64,000 nucleotides of DNA from Chanos chanos (Eukaryota > Chordata > Actinopteri > Gonorynchiformes > Chanidae). The stretch is taken from positions 17,828,544 to 17,892,543 of the forward strand of contig NC_044507.1 in assembly GCF_902362185.1 (NCBI RefSeq). Reading direction: 5' to 3'. A program made the translations under genes and the position numbers. The number at the start of each line of letters is the position of its first letter. The first letter of the stretch is position 1. The notes beneath the pieces are model-generated. The model ran no database searches and had not been told where the DNA came from. It saw only the letters and a program-made list of their open reading frames with translations. Below, piece by piece: positions 12,388 to 35,452 of this stretch.

Positions 12388-14730
12388 CTTTGGCAACATC
12401 AGTTGTACATCCATAAATTGCAATAAAACATTTATATGCCAAATTCGTCTTATCTCAACCCACTGACCCCTAACATTGCTATTCCCATTTTAACCAATGC
12501 ACAGTGCCTTATATACCCTCTCTGTTACCAGGCTACGAGTGATATCTATGTCCATACATCCCTGAGCATGATCAGGCTACACGCAAATAAGTTACTGCAA
12601 CATTCATGTCATACAAACTAACATCTTTAGTCAAATACATTTACAGTAATCAGTAACCCATGTACGCTTCAGGAGTAAATGACTGTTGCCGTTCATAAAA
12701 TTAATGAAACACAACATGAAGGAGCTAGCTCAAAATTTAAACATAATAACCTACGATGTGAAACAGAAACTCTTTGAAGATTTAAACACCGCACACTAAC
12801 TGCATTTCATTTCAACGTTTTACACTTAGATCGTTAATAATAAATTCGGCTGAACTTAGTATTTCTATTTAGTAGAAAAATATAGTATCATACTATTTCG
12901 TCATTATTTCTGTGGTTGTGTACAATAAAACTCACCTAAAAGATGGAAAATAATGAGAGAGAATAACAGTGCTGTTTTGCGTGTAGCTGCTCTCTTAACA
13001 ATGACGAGCTCCCGCAGCTACCCCGTATATAGCGGTTACTACAGCATGTCTCACACTGCTCCCTTTACCGGTCGCCAAAGCAACCCCTCACAACCAGTCA
13101 CTCCAACCGAAAAAGCTCGAGGGCCTCTCCTTACAAGAATTTAACAGCGTCATTACCACAGAAATACGACAAAATAACAAATACAAAAAAATGTGACCAC
13201 ATACTGAAATGCGACAAGATAATGAACACAAAAATGTGACCACATTGCGTTACATTTGCTAAGAAGACAAGGAACTGAACATTAATTCTGCATCCCATTG
13301 CCTCTCCTTTCAGCCTGAGAATATTCTTTTTTAGTGGCATCCATGGATCTGTATTGTAGCTTAAAGTAGGCTATATACGTATACATAATACATAATGAAA
13401 TACCGGATTCCCACTCTTCAGCTTTTATGTGAAGCTGTCCGAGGGGAGGGAGGTGCAGGAGAGAGAGTGATCCTCACTCATTGGGGCAGGGGCGGGGCCT
13501 GTTGAGATCATTTTGGCATCATGCATGCTGGCCCTGTGTGTGTGGTTAGAGACAGAGTTGGGGTAAATGTCCAGATAAGTCTATTGCCACACCAAAATGC
13601 ATTCTTACTTTTCTCCACGCTACCCTGATGTGTGTGCGCGTGTGTGTGTGTGTGTGCACGTGTGTACGTGTGTGCATGTGTTTGTATTGCAGGTATTCCT
13701 CAAGAATATCTTATTTTCCAAGCTCCAGGCTGAACTGTGAGCCTGGGCAGGGTATGGGGTCATATAAGGGCTGCAACCCTGTTGACTGCCTGAGCTGATC
13801 ATGCACTGATCATGCACTGATCAAGTCATCTGCACCCTCTGTTGCTGAAGTTGTCAGCGTTAGGGGGCAGGCCATCTGGTTGCTTTGGTTGGCTCCAGCT
13901 GGTCACCCACAGGAGGTGGTGCAAGGAGAAAAGATATGTTGTTCTTGAGTGCCTCAAGAAAAAAAAACCTTCAGAAAGCCCCTTAAGTACCCAGGCATCA
14001 TTTGATATTACAATGTATTGCATCATCAAAGAAAATGACAAGCAGGCACCAAGGCAACTAACTATGCTCATTTTGGTCACTGAATAAATGCCTACCACAG
14101 TCAACTTTCCAGCACTGCCCCTAAGGGCTCACTGCTGACTGTGCACTGGAAACTTTGGCAACTATTATAGACTGGCTTGCTTCCATGTCCACACACAAGA
14201 ACCAATGCAAAATACCATATTTGCAAGTTGGGATGGAGAACTTAGTGAAAAATGTAATTAATTTTTTGGAGCCTTTGTTGCAATTTTAATGAACTTTGCT
14301 ATAGCAGAATCTCGGAGAGACAGAGTAGAGGGTCCTGGAGAATTCGCACCCAGAACTCAAAACTGATATAATCCACAAGGATTATCCATTCATCCATCCA
14401 AAAATCTATCAGTCTATTACTCCATTCATCCATCCATCCATCCATCCATCCCTGCAAACAGCAATTTTTCATAAAAAAATCTACTAATACAGTTTCTCTG
14501 TTGACTATAAACGTTTTGCTACAATCTTGACTCACATTCCCTAGTAAAGTCTGGGCTCCTCTGAAACTTCTTAAGCTCCAGGGGCTCCATTTCATTTGTT
14601 CATTCAAACGAGAATAGAATAATCACAAACAAGCACGAGTTATTTCCATAATTCACTTTATTGTCCGAATTTGCCCTTTATTTATTTGTTGATAGCAACT
14701 CGGTCATCAGTCGTAATATCGACGTTGGTC

Positions 14731-15533
14731 TTATCTGTATTTATCAGCAAGAGCGGCGCTCAGGGCTGCGAGGAACTTGTCCACAGCCACGTGCACTTCG
14801 GCTGTGAAATCACCTGGGAAATTGACTGCCAAAGCCACGAGGATGTTGTGGGACAAAATCTGGATAATAAACAAATAAATATGTGTTTGTTATATTTATA
14901 CGTTCCAGAAAGCAGCATAATGGTGGGGCAGATAGTTCGCCTTCAGGCTCAAATAAACAAATAAAAGTTGATAAAATGAACAGAACTTTACCTTAAAATT
15001 GGAAGGGTCGACACGCAGTCTGGTAGCATGCACGTCACTGAGGGCGCTAAGCCCACCAATGAGATCATCCATTTTGCCCACAGCATCATTTATGGCTCCC
15101 ATCACAGTTTTCCCGTGCTTCTTTACATCAGCAGAGCCGAGACTGTAATCGGACCACTTGGGAAAATATGTTTTGGTCTGGGGATAAGCTGCGAACATTC
15201 TGCAGAGAAACAGATTCGTTGAGATGCAACATTCGATAAAAACGGAAATACGACTTTTAATTTTGCAGAGATAACAACGAGAGAGCATATTAAAAATGTC
15301 GTGTTAATTAGAGAGAAGTTGTTTCACATAAGCAAATCACTGGTGACTTAAATGGTTCACAGATCATTTATTTCAAGAAAAGATTTCTGCAGGGAAGCAC
15401 AAGAACATGATGTTAAGATTTGGGATTTGTAGTCTTACCTTGCCAGAGCCTCATGGCCTATGTCGTCGCTCTTTCCAGACACTTTAGACCAGAAGCCTTT
15501 GACCACAGCCTTATCTTTGGCTGTCAAACTCAT
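14731..15533 (-). CDS. hba: alpha-globin 3 (divergent, embryonic- or cathodic-like)
   Basis: Complete haemoglobin alpha subunit of 143 codons plus stop. Minus-strand exons are 15439-15533 (95 bp), 14992-15199 (208 bp) and 14731-14859 (129 bp). It starts [18 protein letters not shown], has distal His in [10 protein letters not shown] and proximal His in [11 protein letters not shown], and ends ALADKYR. It departs from alpha-1 and alpha-2 at many sites, for example FAAYPQTK in place of LTVYPQTK and [10 protein letters not shown] in place of [18 protein letters not shown] lies at 15596-15603 and poly(A) signals at 14657-14662 and 14677-14682 (all minus). It pairs with beta-3 in the position nearest nprl3, where zebrafish keeps embryonic genes. 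The stage is inferred. Confidence 0.96.
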
Positions 15534-16692
15534 CTTGATCCTTCCAACAAGTGAATAAGGAGAGGAACTGTAGAACTCCCGTGAACAACGATGTCTTTTT
15601 ATAGAACGATGACACACCACACCCAACGCCTGGGATAACCCCACCTCTCTCGACGGTTAGGTCTGATCAGTGTGGACTTGCGGTTAAACCGAAGACTTTG
15701 TTTGAACTACTTTTTTTTTTTTCGCATTTCTCCATTCTAATACTATTTGCCGTTGATATGTTGTGTTCACCCGTACAATAATAATGTCTGTAATAGGCCT
15801 AATCCAAAATGTCACGGAACAGATTATAAAGATAAACTGCCTATTGATGTAGTCTGGGCATTACAAATCAGATGACACACGATAATCTATAGTGAAATTA
15901 AAGAGAGAGAAACAAAGCTAACATTCTTAATATCATTCTGAAACAAATATAATTGATCTATTTTTCAGTGACTTGATTTGTGGGGCATCTAATAGTCAAA
16001 AGTTTACCTGTGTGACTGAGGGGTCATACAAGGACAAGGCAGATCACACCCACTCAAATGTGCCAAATAAAAAAAGAACAGGACATCTCTGGTTATCATA
16101 AAAAGTTTACCAAATTAAGAGAATTCAGCAGGGTGGGACCAGTCTGAGCATCCTGATAAAAACTGGCAGCAGCTCAAGTTACATAATTTTTCATTAACAT
16201 TTATAATGTTTCATTGATGCTAGTGTAATGTTAACAACAGTAAACAGCCTAGATGGCACGTTATACCTCAAATCTCTTATATATTCTCAAACATACCCTT
16301 ACAGGTAACCCACTTTCATGACCGCCTTTCATTTTCTTTAAATCTTCTTAAAAACTGAGAGGATAACAGATCCTCTTTTGTTTAAATCGTTATTTAAAAG
16401 ATAATGATGAATAAATAAATGAGCAAATAAATAAACACGCAAACAAATAAACAAACAAACAAATAAATAAAAGCTCTTAGTCATCGGCAGGTTATCAAAA
16501 GCTAGGGGAGGGGGGCTTATGAGTAAATAGCGAGCTTGTTAATTTAACTAAAGGTCAGTAATTACTTGACCAAAAGGTTCTCTTTTGTGCTATGGCGGCA
16601 GGGTCTTCTGTGACTTAGCTCTAGCTGCCCAAGAATGAGTTTCAAATGATTTGTTAAAAATTGCTGTTTGTATCACTGACTTGGAAGAAAGT

Positions 16693-16721
16693 ATTTCAGA
16701 AAGAGAGAAAGAGAGAAAGAG

Positions 16722-16756
<35 letters not shown>

Positions 16757-16835
16757 AAATTGAGAAGGATGTTCTCATATTCAAAATGAAATGAAACATA
16801 CCCTACTCATTAGCAAGCTTTTTGAAAAGAAAGAT

Positions 16836-16914
<79 letters not shown>

Positions 16915-16984
16915 AAATTGAGAAGGATGTTCTCATATTCAAAATGAAATGAAACATACCCTACTCATTAGCAAGCTTTTTGAA

Positions 16985-17068
<84 letters not shown>

Positions 17069-17147
17069 AAATTGAGAAGGATGTTCTCATATTCAAAATG
17101 AAATGAAACATACCCTACTCATTAGCAAGCTTTTTGAAAAGAAAGAT

Positions 17148-17202
<55 letters not shown>

Positions 17203-17272
17203 AAATTGAGAAGGATGTTCTCATATTCAAAATGAAATGAAACATACCCTACTCATTAGCAAGCTTTTTGAA

Positions 17273-17307
<35 letters not shown>

Positions 17308-17308
17308 T
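16693..17308 (+). repeat. composite GAAA satellite, four spacer copies
   Basis: A spacer of about 70 bp beginning ATTGAGAAGGATGTTCTCAT recurs at 16759, 16917, 17071 and 17205, each time followed by a (GAAA)n tract of variable length, giving periods of 158, 154 and 134 bp. The spacer copies look identical, so the array expanded recently. It ends about 100 bp upstream of the beta-3 CCAAT boxes. Confidence 0.85.
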
Positions 17309-17414
17309 GTCAAATTTACAAAAAAGTTATGCATATATTTTTCTTTTTTAATCACTACAGGGCTCAGTTCATACTTCACAGGGAGAGCGAGAGAGAACAT
17401 CTTTTGGAACGTTT

Positions 17415-17490
17415 CCAATTACTTCCAATCCCATAGCCAATCAATTCGGGCGTCGAGAGTGGGGCGGAGAGCGTGAATACAAATAAAAAC
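17415..17490 (+). promoter_or_regulatory. beta-3 promoter: three CCAAT boxes and TATA-like element
   Basis: Three CCAAT motifs lie within 27 bp, followed about 40 bp later by ACAAATAAAAAC. Duplicated CCAAT boxes also occur in fetal/embryonic globin promoters (gamma-globin has two), which fits but does not prove an early-stage role. Confidence 0.65.
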
Positions 17491-17575
17491 TCTGCCTGCA
17501 GTCATCTTCCGCGCTTGAGATTAACAGTCAGAGTTGGTTTCCTTAACAGCATAAGAAAATAAAACACTTGTCAGC

Positions 17576-18252
17576 ATGGTGGAGTGGTCTTCTTCAGAAC
17601 GCAGTACCATCACAGGCGTTTGGGGTAAAGTGAATGTCAATGAAGTTGGACCCCAGGCTCTAGCCAGGTAATAGTCTTTTTTATCATTTAGTTGTAGTGG
17701 CCTAAAACCCATTCCTCTGTCAGTTACTCACTTTTTTTATAGTTAATTTGACCTGTGGCGCAATGTGTTTTAATTGCAGGGTGTTGATTGTGTATCCCTG
17801 GACCCAGCGATATTTTGAAAGCTTTGGAAATCTGTCCTCTCCAGCTGCAATCATCGGTAATCCTAAAGTGGCTACTCATGGTAAAACTGTGCTAAATTCA
17901 CTGGGGGATGGCGTGAAGAACATGGATGACATCAAAGGCACTTACATGAAACTCAGTAAGCTGCATTGTGAGAAACTCAACGTCGACCCCGATAACTTTA
18001 GGGTAAGCACGTTGCTTTCACATAAAAAAAGCATCTAAACATCTAATAGGTTCATTACTGATCTAAACATATGACCCTTTTTACAAATCAGTTCGTCTGT
18101 GTAAAACATTTGTTCTTTCACAGCTGCTGGCCGATTGCATTACCATCGTCATTGCGGCCAAATTCGGATCCGCCTTCAGCCCCGAAGTTCAAGCAGTCTG
18201 GAGAAAGTTCGTGGCCGCTGTGGTGGAGGCTCTTTCCAGCCAGTATTTTTAA
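17576..18252 (+). CDS. hbb: beta-globin 3 (Phe C-terminus, Bohr-insensitive type)
   Basis: Complete haemoglobin beta subunit, 147 codons plus stop. Exons are 17576-17667, 17780-18002 and 18124-18252 (92, 223 and 129 bp). It begins [18 protein letters not shown] and ends EALSSQYF. It is one residue shorter than beta-1/2 in the GH corner. Distal His (VATHGK) and proximal His ([11 protein letters not shown]) are present, but F9 is Cys, FG4 is Asn instead of His, H21 is Ser instead of Arg and the last residue HC3 is Phe instead of His. Loss of His HC3 and Arg H21 is known from cathodic trout Hb I, which lacks a Bohr effect. A poly(A) signal lies at 18303-18308. Function is inferred from these residues. 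Confidence 0.96.
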
Positions 18253-19097
18253 AGGCTCTTCCCATGCGAGTAGCCACATCGTGCAGAGGCGACGAATCAT
18301 CAAATAAATAATTCACTTCAGACACTCATACTTGTGGATTTGGTGTCATTTGTCATTTCTGTTATCACAAAACGTACCTTACCAGCCTACTGTAACAAGT
18401 TTTACGAGTTTACATTTAACTTTTCAGTTACGATTATTTAAATCCTTGAAAAGTAAGAATAAATTACATAAAGTATTAGTATGGACTCCACGGGAACAGC
18501 ACAGTGTGCAGTAGACGTTTAAGATCGGTGAGATGAAGCAATAATAAAACAAACCTATTTGCATATACCGCATATATGCATATACTGTAAACGTGCATAA
18601 CCTTTAGAGTGTCGAAATTTTTAATTATTTGGTTTCTTTTTGCTTTTTTTTTTTTTTTTTAGTTTGAGCATTTAGGCTATAATAAATTGGAAAAATCGCC
18701 TATTTAAGCCTGGTTTGAGTCAAACCAGAATGCGTGCAATATTGATACAATTAACATTCCTTTCAGAAAGCCGCGCATTTTCAAGATGCATATAAAGACG
18801 TACAGATTCAGGCGTGCTTAGGGGCAATAGCCTACATACCTTAGTAAAACCCCTTTACGTTGAAAACTCAAATTTTCTTTTCGCCAGACCAGCTCAGACA
18901 CAGACAAAAGCTCCGCGCTTTGAATTGCGCCCATAAATATGATTCTTTGAGATCTCGCTGTTGATAACAGGCTGTTGTCTGGGCTTTCCTGTTGGTCATT
19001 GGCTAGTGTAAGCATATATATTCCCGACCAGATTAACCTACATAACTAGATTATGCCTATAAAGGCTCCAGAAACGAAGGTCAAGATGTAGGGCAAG

Positions 19098-20906
19098 CAG
19101 AGGTGGGGAAAACGAAGTAAATACTTCGTTACTCGTTTAAGTTTAAGTTTCAGTGATTGCACACACACACTGTGAACTGTAGCCTACATAGAGTTTTCAG
19201 GTATCTGTACTTTACTTGAGTAGACCTATTTATTTTTCTGACAACTTTTAACTTTTACTCCCTGTATTTTATCACAAAAATCTGCAATTTATACTCCTTA
19301 CATTTTCAAAACAGGCGTTACTTTATTTGAGAGGAATTATTGATTGTTTTTATTTTGCATCATTGCGCGCCTTCCCGACATCAAGATCAATTTCAGCTTA
19401 AATGGTTGGGACAATAACATATAGAAAAGACAATCCCTTAGGCCTATCCATCGATGCATATCACGCACGACAGACGTATCAAGACGAAGCGGACAAGAAA
19501 GGGAGACTCGATCGCGAAGAAAAGGCTTCTAGTGGGGACTAGTGATGGGAAGTTCGGATCTTTTGACTGATACGGATCTTTGAATCTCGTTCAGTGAAAT
19601 GAACGAATCTTTTTTCAAGTCATTCGTTCATTTCGTTCATTGGAATAAGCGCGGCACTGTAGCTCTCATCTGAGTGATGATAGTAAGACGGTACTCAAGC
19701 ACTAAGAGCAACATGGTTTGCTTCATTTGGTAAAGTATAATAGGCCTACAAAAAAATCACTTTTGTCAACCTCTTAAGCAACTGAGTTATTCAGTTGAAA
19801 TAGCCTACTGAGTTATTCAGTTGAAATGGCTGAATACTTAATTTGCCCGTGCGAGAGCGCTGCGCCTATCAAAAAATGATCAATCCATAATAGCTATTCC
19901 CTTTAGCCTACCTAGTCACTGAAGACCCGTAGTGTATGAACTCGTTCCAACGGAGAAGCAAAACGTCCATTCAGTAGCTACATTGCACACAACTAAGGAA
20001 GTGTTTTGGTTGACCAGCTAACGTTAGATAGCTCTCCTTGCCAGTAATAACAGCACTGGTCATGTTACTGTACTGGTCATGTTACTGTAACCACGTGAAT
20101 AATGAAGGAAGGACCCGAGGACCCATGGTTAGGAGTCGTGAACGAGTCAGTCGTTCCTGCACTGAGTCTGCGCCGCGGCTATGTAACAAGTGAACGGAAG
20201 ACACAGACCCGAAAGACCCGTTCGCGAAGCTGAGCTTAAGTGGCCTCGGGAAAAAATGAACGAATCACTTACTTGGACGACTGGTTACTCCCGAGTAAAG
20301 ATTAGTTCAGAATGAACGAATCGTTCACTAACAACACATCGCTAGTAGCGACATGGATGGGAGTGAACCAGACAGCACTGCTGACGGAGCAGATTCAGAG
20401 CAGCAAGACATTCCCCATCCATGGCCGTATCTAAGAGAACTTATTTAGGAGAAATGTTTGAAGTTGTCAGATCTAAGAACGACTCTTGGCGAATGCATTG
20501 CGTCTGTGCCAACCTAAAAACCATGAGCTTCTAACGTTCAAGAATTCTCCGTCAAATCACCGAAAACTGATTTGCACATTGGAGCGAAGTTAATGTTCAT
20601 TATTTTCGGTATATTGTTTTTTTTATTATTTATTTATTTTATTTTAAGCTAGAATGGTTTAACAGTCTTCGAATTATATTAATATGACGTGAGGTTCAGC
20701 TTTACACAGAAACAGCCAGTAGAAATGTCCTTCAAAGGGCTACTGTTTACTTTTATATTTCAAGTATATTTCAGAGCGTGTACTTTTCACTTTTGCTTGA
20801 GCAAACAAGCTGAACCAATACTTCTACTTTTACCAGAGCCTTTTTTTCACAAGTGTCTGCACTTCTACTTGAGTAAAGAATGTGTGTACTACTTTCGCCA
20901 CCCCGG
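19098..20906. mobile_element. hAT-like DNA transposon (outer, degraded)
   Basis: The left end reads CAGAGGTGGGGAAAA and the right end, in reverse complement, CCGGGGTGGCGAAAG (11 of 15 match). Flanking 8-bp duplications are AGGGCAAG (19090-19097) and ACGGCAAG (20907-20914), 7 of 8 matching, as expected for hAT. Internal subterminal words resemble the fish hAT signature (TTTACTTGAGTA and relatives). Between about 20345 and 20600 there is a damaged BED-zinc-finger-like frame (MFEVVRSKNDSWRMHC), interrupted by a stop and a +1 shift. No transposase core remains, so it is dead. Its body is split by a second hAT-like element. Confidence 0.75.
19540..20344. mobile_element. nested hAT-like non-autonomous element
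   Basis: The left end TAGTGATGGGAAGTTCGG and the reverse complement of the right end TAGCGATGTG share the TAGxGATG terminus. The interior has the AATGAACGAATC words typical of a common fish hAT family at both ends (19600-19640 and 20256-20327). Flanks GTGGGGAC (19532-19539) and GTAGCGAC (20345-20352) match at 6 of 8, a plausible aged 8-bp target duplication. No transposase coding is seen. It lies inside the outer hAT element, so it is younger than that insertion. Confidence 0.7.
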
Positions 20907-21702
20907 ACGGCAAGGAACCCTAAATTTTGAATCAAGAATTAATGGCTCAGCTCTAAGTAGTCGTTCTTTACACAGCATCCTTTGTTGTATGCACTCGTCA
21001 TAGTAACTGTATGTCCTCATAATAACAGTAAGGGATTTGGGGGTTTAAGGGGTTTTCCCGCCGTTTAACCGCACAAATACGATATTGCGTGTATTCGATA
21101 TAGCGTGTATTTTTAACGCCTGTATTTCTAACGCATTTTTAAAGCTCTAAATAATTTAACATTCACTTCTGTTGATCGGCTGAAATGTCTTGTCTATCTG
21201 CTATTTCTCAACGAGCCACGGGTTTATCAAGCGTCATTTCGTGAAGCGGAACTACTTGTGCAATCCCCGTTTCATTAAATCCTACGGAACTTTTTGTGAA
21301 ACACAAAACATTTTCCTCCGTTAGACAGTGCAAGTTAATGTACAAGGTCCAAGCATGCATTAGTTGAATTTTGGAGAAATAGATAGGAATAGATTGTAAA
21401 ACTATTCCATGATTGCGTCGCTTGAAAACAAGTTGAACTAGTTGCAGGGATATGACGGAAATTATTTTCAGGTGTCCCTGCAGTGTTATCTCATACTGTA
21501 GCTAAGTTAGCTAACTTAGCTACTGACGTTGTAAAGTTATGATATTTTTAACACAGATCGTTGCTACACATGCTGTTTGCTGTGCTGTGTCAATACGTTC
21601 ACATATCAGCTAAGTATCCTTTATTATATGCATGTAGTTAGATCTGATAGCGTCATTTCTGGAGTAAAGAGACCGTCTTGGTGGTCTGGGTTCTTTGACA
21701 GC

Positions 21703-21710
21703 TATAAATA
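21703..21710 (+). promoter_or_regulatory. nprl3: TATA-like box upstream of nprl3
   Basis: TATAAATA at 21703-21710 would place transcription start near 21735. That lies downstream of the first in-frame ATG (21724) and upstream of the ATGs at 21790 and 21805, and so favours one of the latter two as the start codon. Confidence 0.45.
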
Positions 21711-21804
21711 GGATTTCTATCAAGTGTTAGGCTACTGTTGGCCTGCTTTAGTATGTAGCATCGTGTATCTCTCAGAGGAGACTTTCAGTATGTATAAAAA
21801 GTCT

Positions 21805-34119
<12,315 letters not shown>

Positions 34120-35007
34120 CGCGACATTGGGCAAATGTCATCCATCTGTCCCAGACAGAACTGAAGCTGGTTTAACACTGTACTCTGTTTGCAACGCAAA
34201 ATGTAATCGTTGTCCAAGTGCCTGCAGGATCCTTTGCGGTTTGCCTAACATTGTTCCGAAGTTATGATACTGTTTCATTAGAAACATAATCTACTGTATA
34301 TACATTTTGTGACTAAAACTACTTTTTCTTTTGTCAGAAAACATCAACTTTTAGCTCAATTTTTCCTTAATAAATTATTCAAGAATCTAACCGTGTATTG
34401 CTCCTCTGGTAGCCATAAATTACGTGGCTTCAGTCCTGGATTAGGGGCTTTTCCCGTTAGAGAGCAGCAAATGTTTTCTGTTCTCAGCACCTCTGTGTCC
34501 AATGCTTTCAAACACACATGGGCAAAAAAGACCAAGATGATGTAATGACAATACCAGATGACAAAGCTGCATTCCCCAAAGAAACACAGTGAAGCCAAAA
34601 CAAAAAAAAAAAGAAAGAAAGAAAGAAAAAGAAAAGATGGGGGCAGTAAAAAGATGACAAACGTTAAATGTTAACTGGTTTTGCTTTGAGGTGAGTACGA
34701 ATTTCCAAACATCTGCAAAATCAATGAGCCCAAAACACATGGTTAGAAGATGTTCTTTATGAAAACAAAAAAACACACACACATACACAGGTGGGTATTT
34801 GAAGATGTTTTAAGAAGTCCCTGTTTTTATAAAACGCAGTATAATTTTATATGCACTACAGACAGCTGCAACTTCTGACAACAGTTCAAGAAAGAAAGAA
34901 TGAAGAAGAGTGCACTTCAAACTCCTTACAGTGTTTGCCACTGTTTAGTGTTTACCAGTCTTTGGACCTTGTGTCAATCACATTTATACCCAACAGCTAA
35001 ATCCCAG
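34120..35007. other. tail-to-tail nprl3/mpg interval
   Basis: nprl3 3' UTR with AATAAA at 34369-34374, then AT-rich sequence with a short GAAA patch near 34612-34636 and an AC-rich word near 34772-34790. The mpg 3' UTR lies at the right end; no clear minus-strand AATAAA was found close to the mpg stop. Confidence 0.5.
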
Positions 35008-35414
35008 TTATACATCATAAGTATTTAAGTGTAAGTCTGGTTGTGTTCTGCGTTCTGCGTCTCTGTTGATTACGCTCACGCAGGGGTGTCCACGGAGGTA
35101 AAAACGGAGGGGTTTTGTAGCCCACTCCCCGTGGGACTCGACGCCGACACGCGGGGCGGAGACCACGTCCTGGGCACCTGCTCCCGCTTCCTCGGGGTCC
35201 CTCTCGAACCACACCTCCGCGTCGGTGACCAGGTCCCTACGGTCGAAGCGCCGTTGAATGTCCAGCGCCTGACACAGCTTGGAAGGGCCGTTGCAAAGCT
35301 CTTTGTCCTTTAAGGCCCTCGCCCCCTCCCTCCTCTTGGCCGCTCGCAGCCCCCTCATCACGGCTTGGCCCTGAAGGGGCTCCAGAGAACGCAGCAGCAC
35401 GGCCGCTCCCTCCC

Positions 35415-35452
<38 letters not shown>

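Larger units (their letters stand above)
8960..14640. other. intergenic region between beta-2 and alpha-3, repeat-rich
   Basis: No host gene is supported. It contains a purine-rich tract (about 9098-9135), a LINE 3' fragment (about 9352-9965), two TATC microsatellites inside a duplicated flank, a second LINE tail with an ATT repeat, a repeated 65-bp block (11964 and 12936), a GT-rich tract near 13627-13680, a triplicated TGATCATGCAC word (13796-13822) and an ATCC tract (about 14388-14452). Confidence 0.6.
15534..17575. promoter_or_regulatory. alpha-3/beta-3 intergenic region with promoters and satellite
   Basis: The alpha-3 TATA box is at 15596-15603 (minus). The beta-3 side has three CCAAT boxes within 27 bp (17415-17419, 17425-17429, 17437-17441) and an ACAAATAAAAAC TATA-like element near 17479-17490. 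Between them lie AT-rich sequence with AAAC/AAAT-rich low-complexity patches (about 16405-16475) and a composite GAAA satellite (16693-17308). At 2,042 bp it is the longest of the three alpha/beta spacers. Confidence 0.7.
18310..21700. other. beta-3 to nprl3 intergenic region
   Basis: Outside the nested hAT elements (19098-20906) this holds the beta-3 3' flank, a T tract near 18643-18660, and the nprl3 upstream region. No additional gene is supported. Confidence 0.55.

Noticed and set aside
12188-12442. Minus-strand open frame of 84 codons with a long run of Asn
   Set aside because: It is a read-through of the ATT microsatellite tail of a LINE; there is no independent coding evidence.
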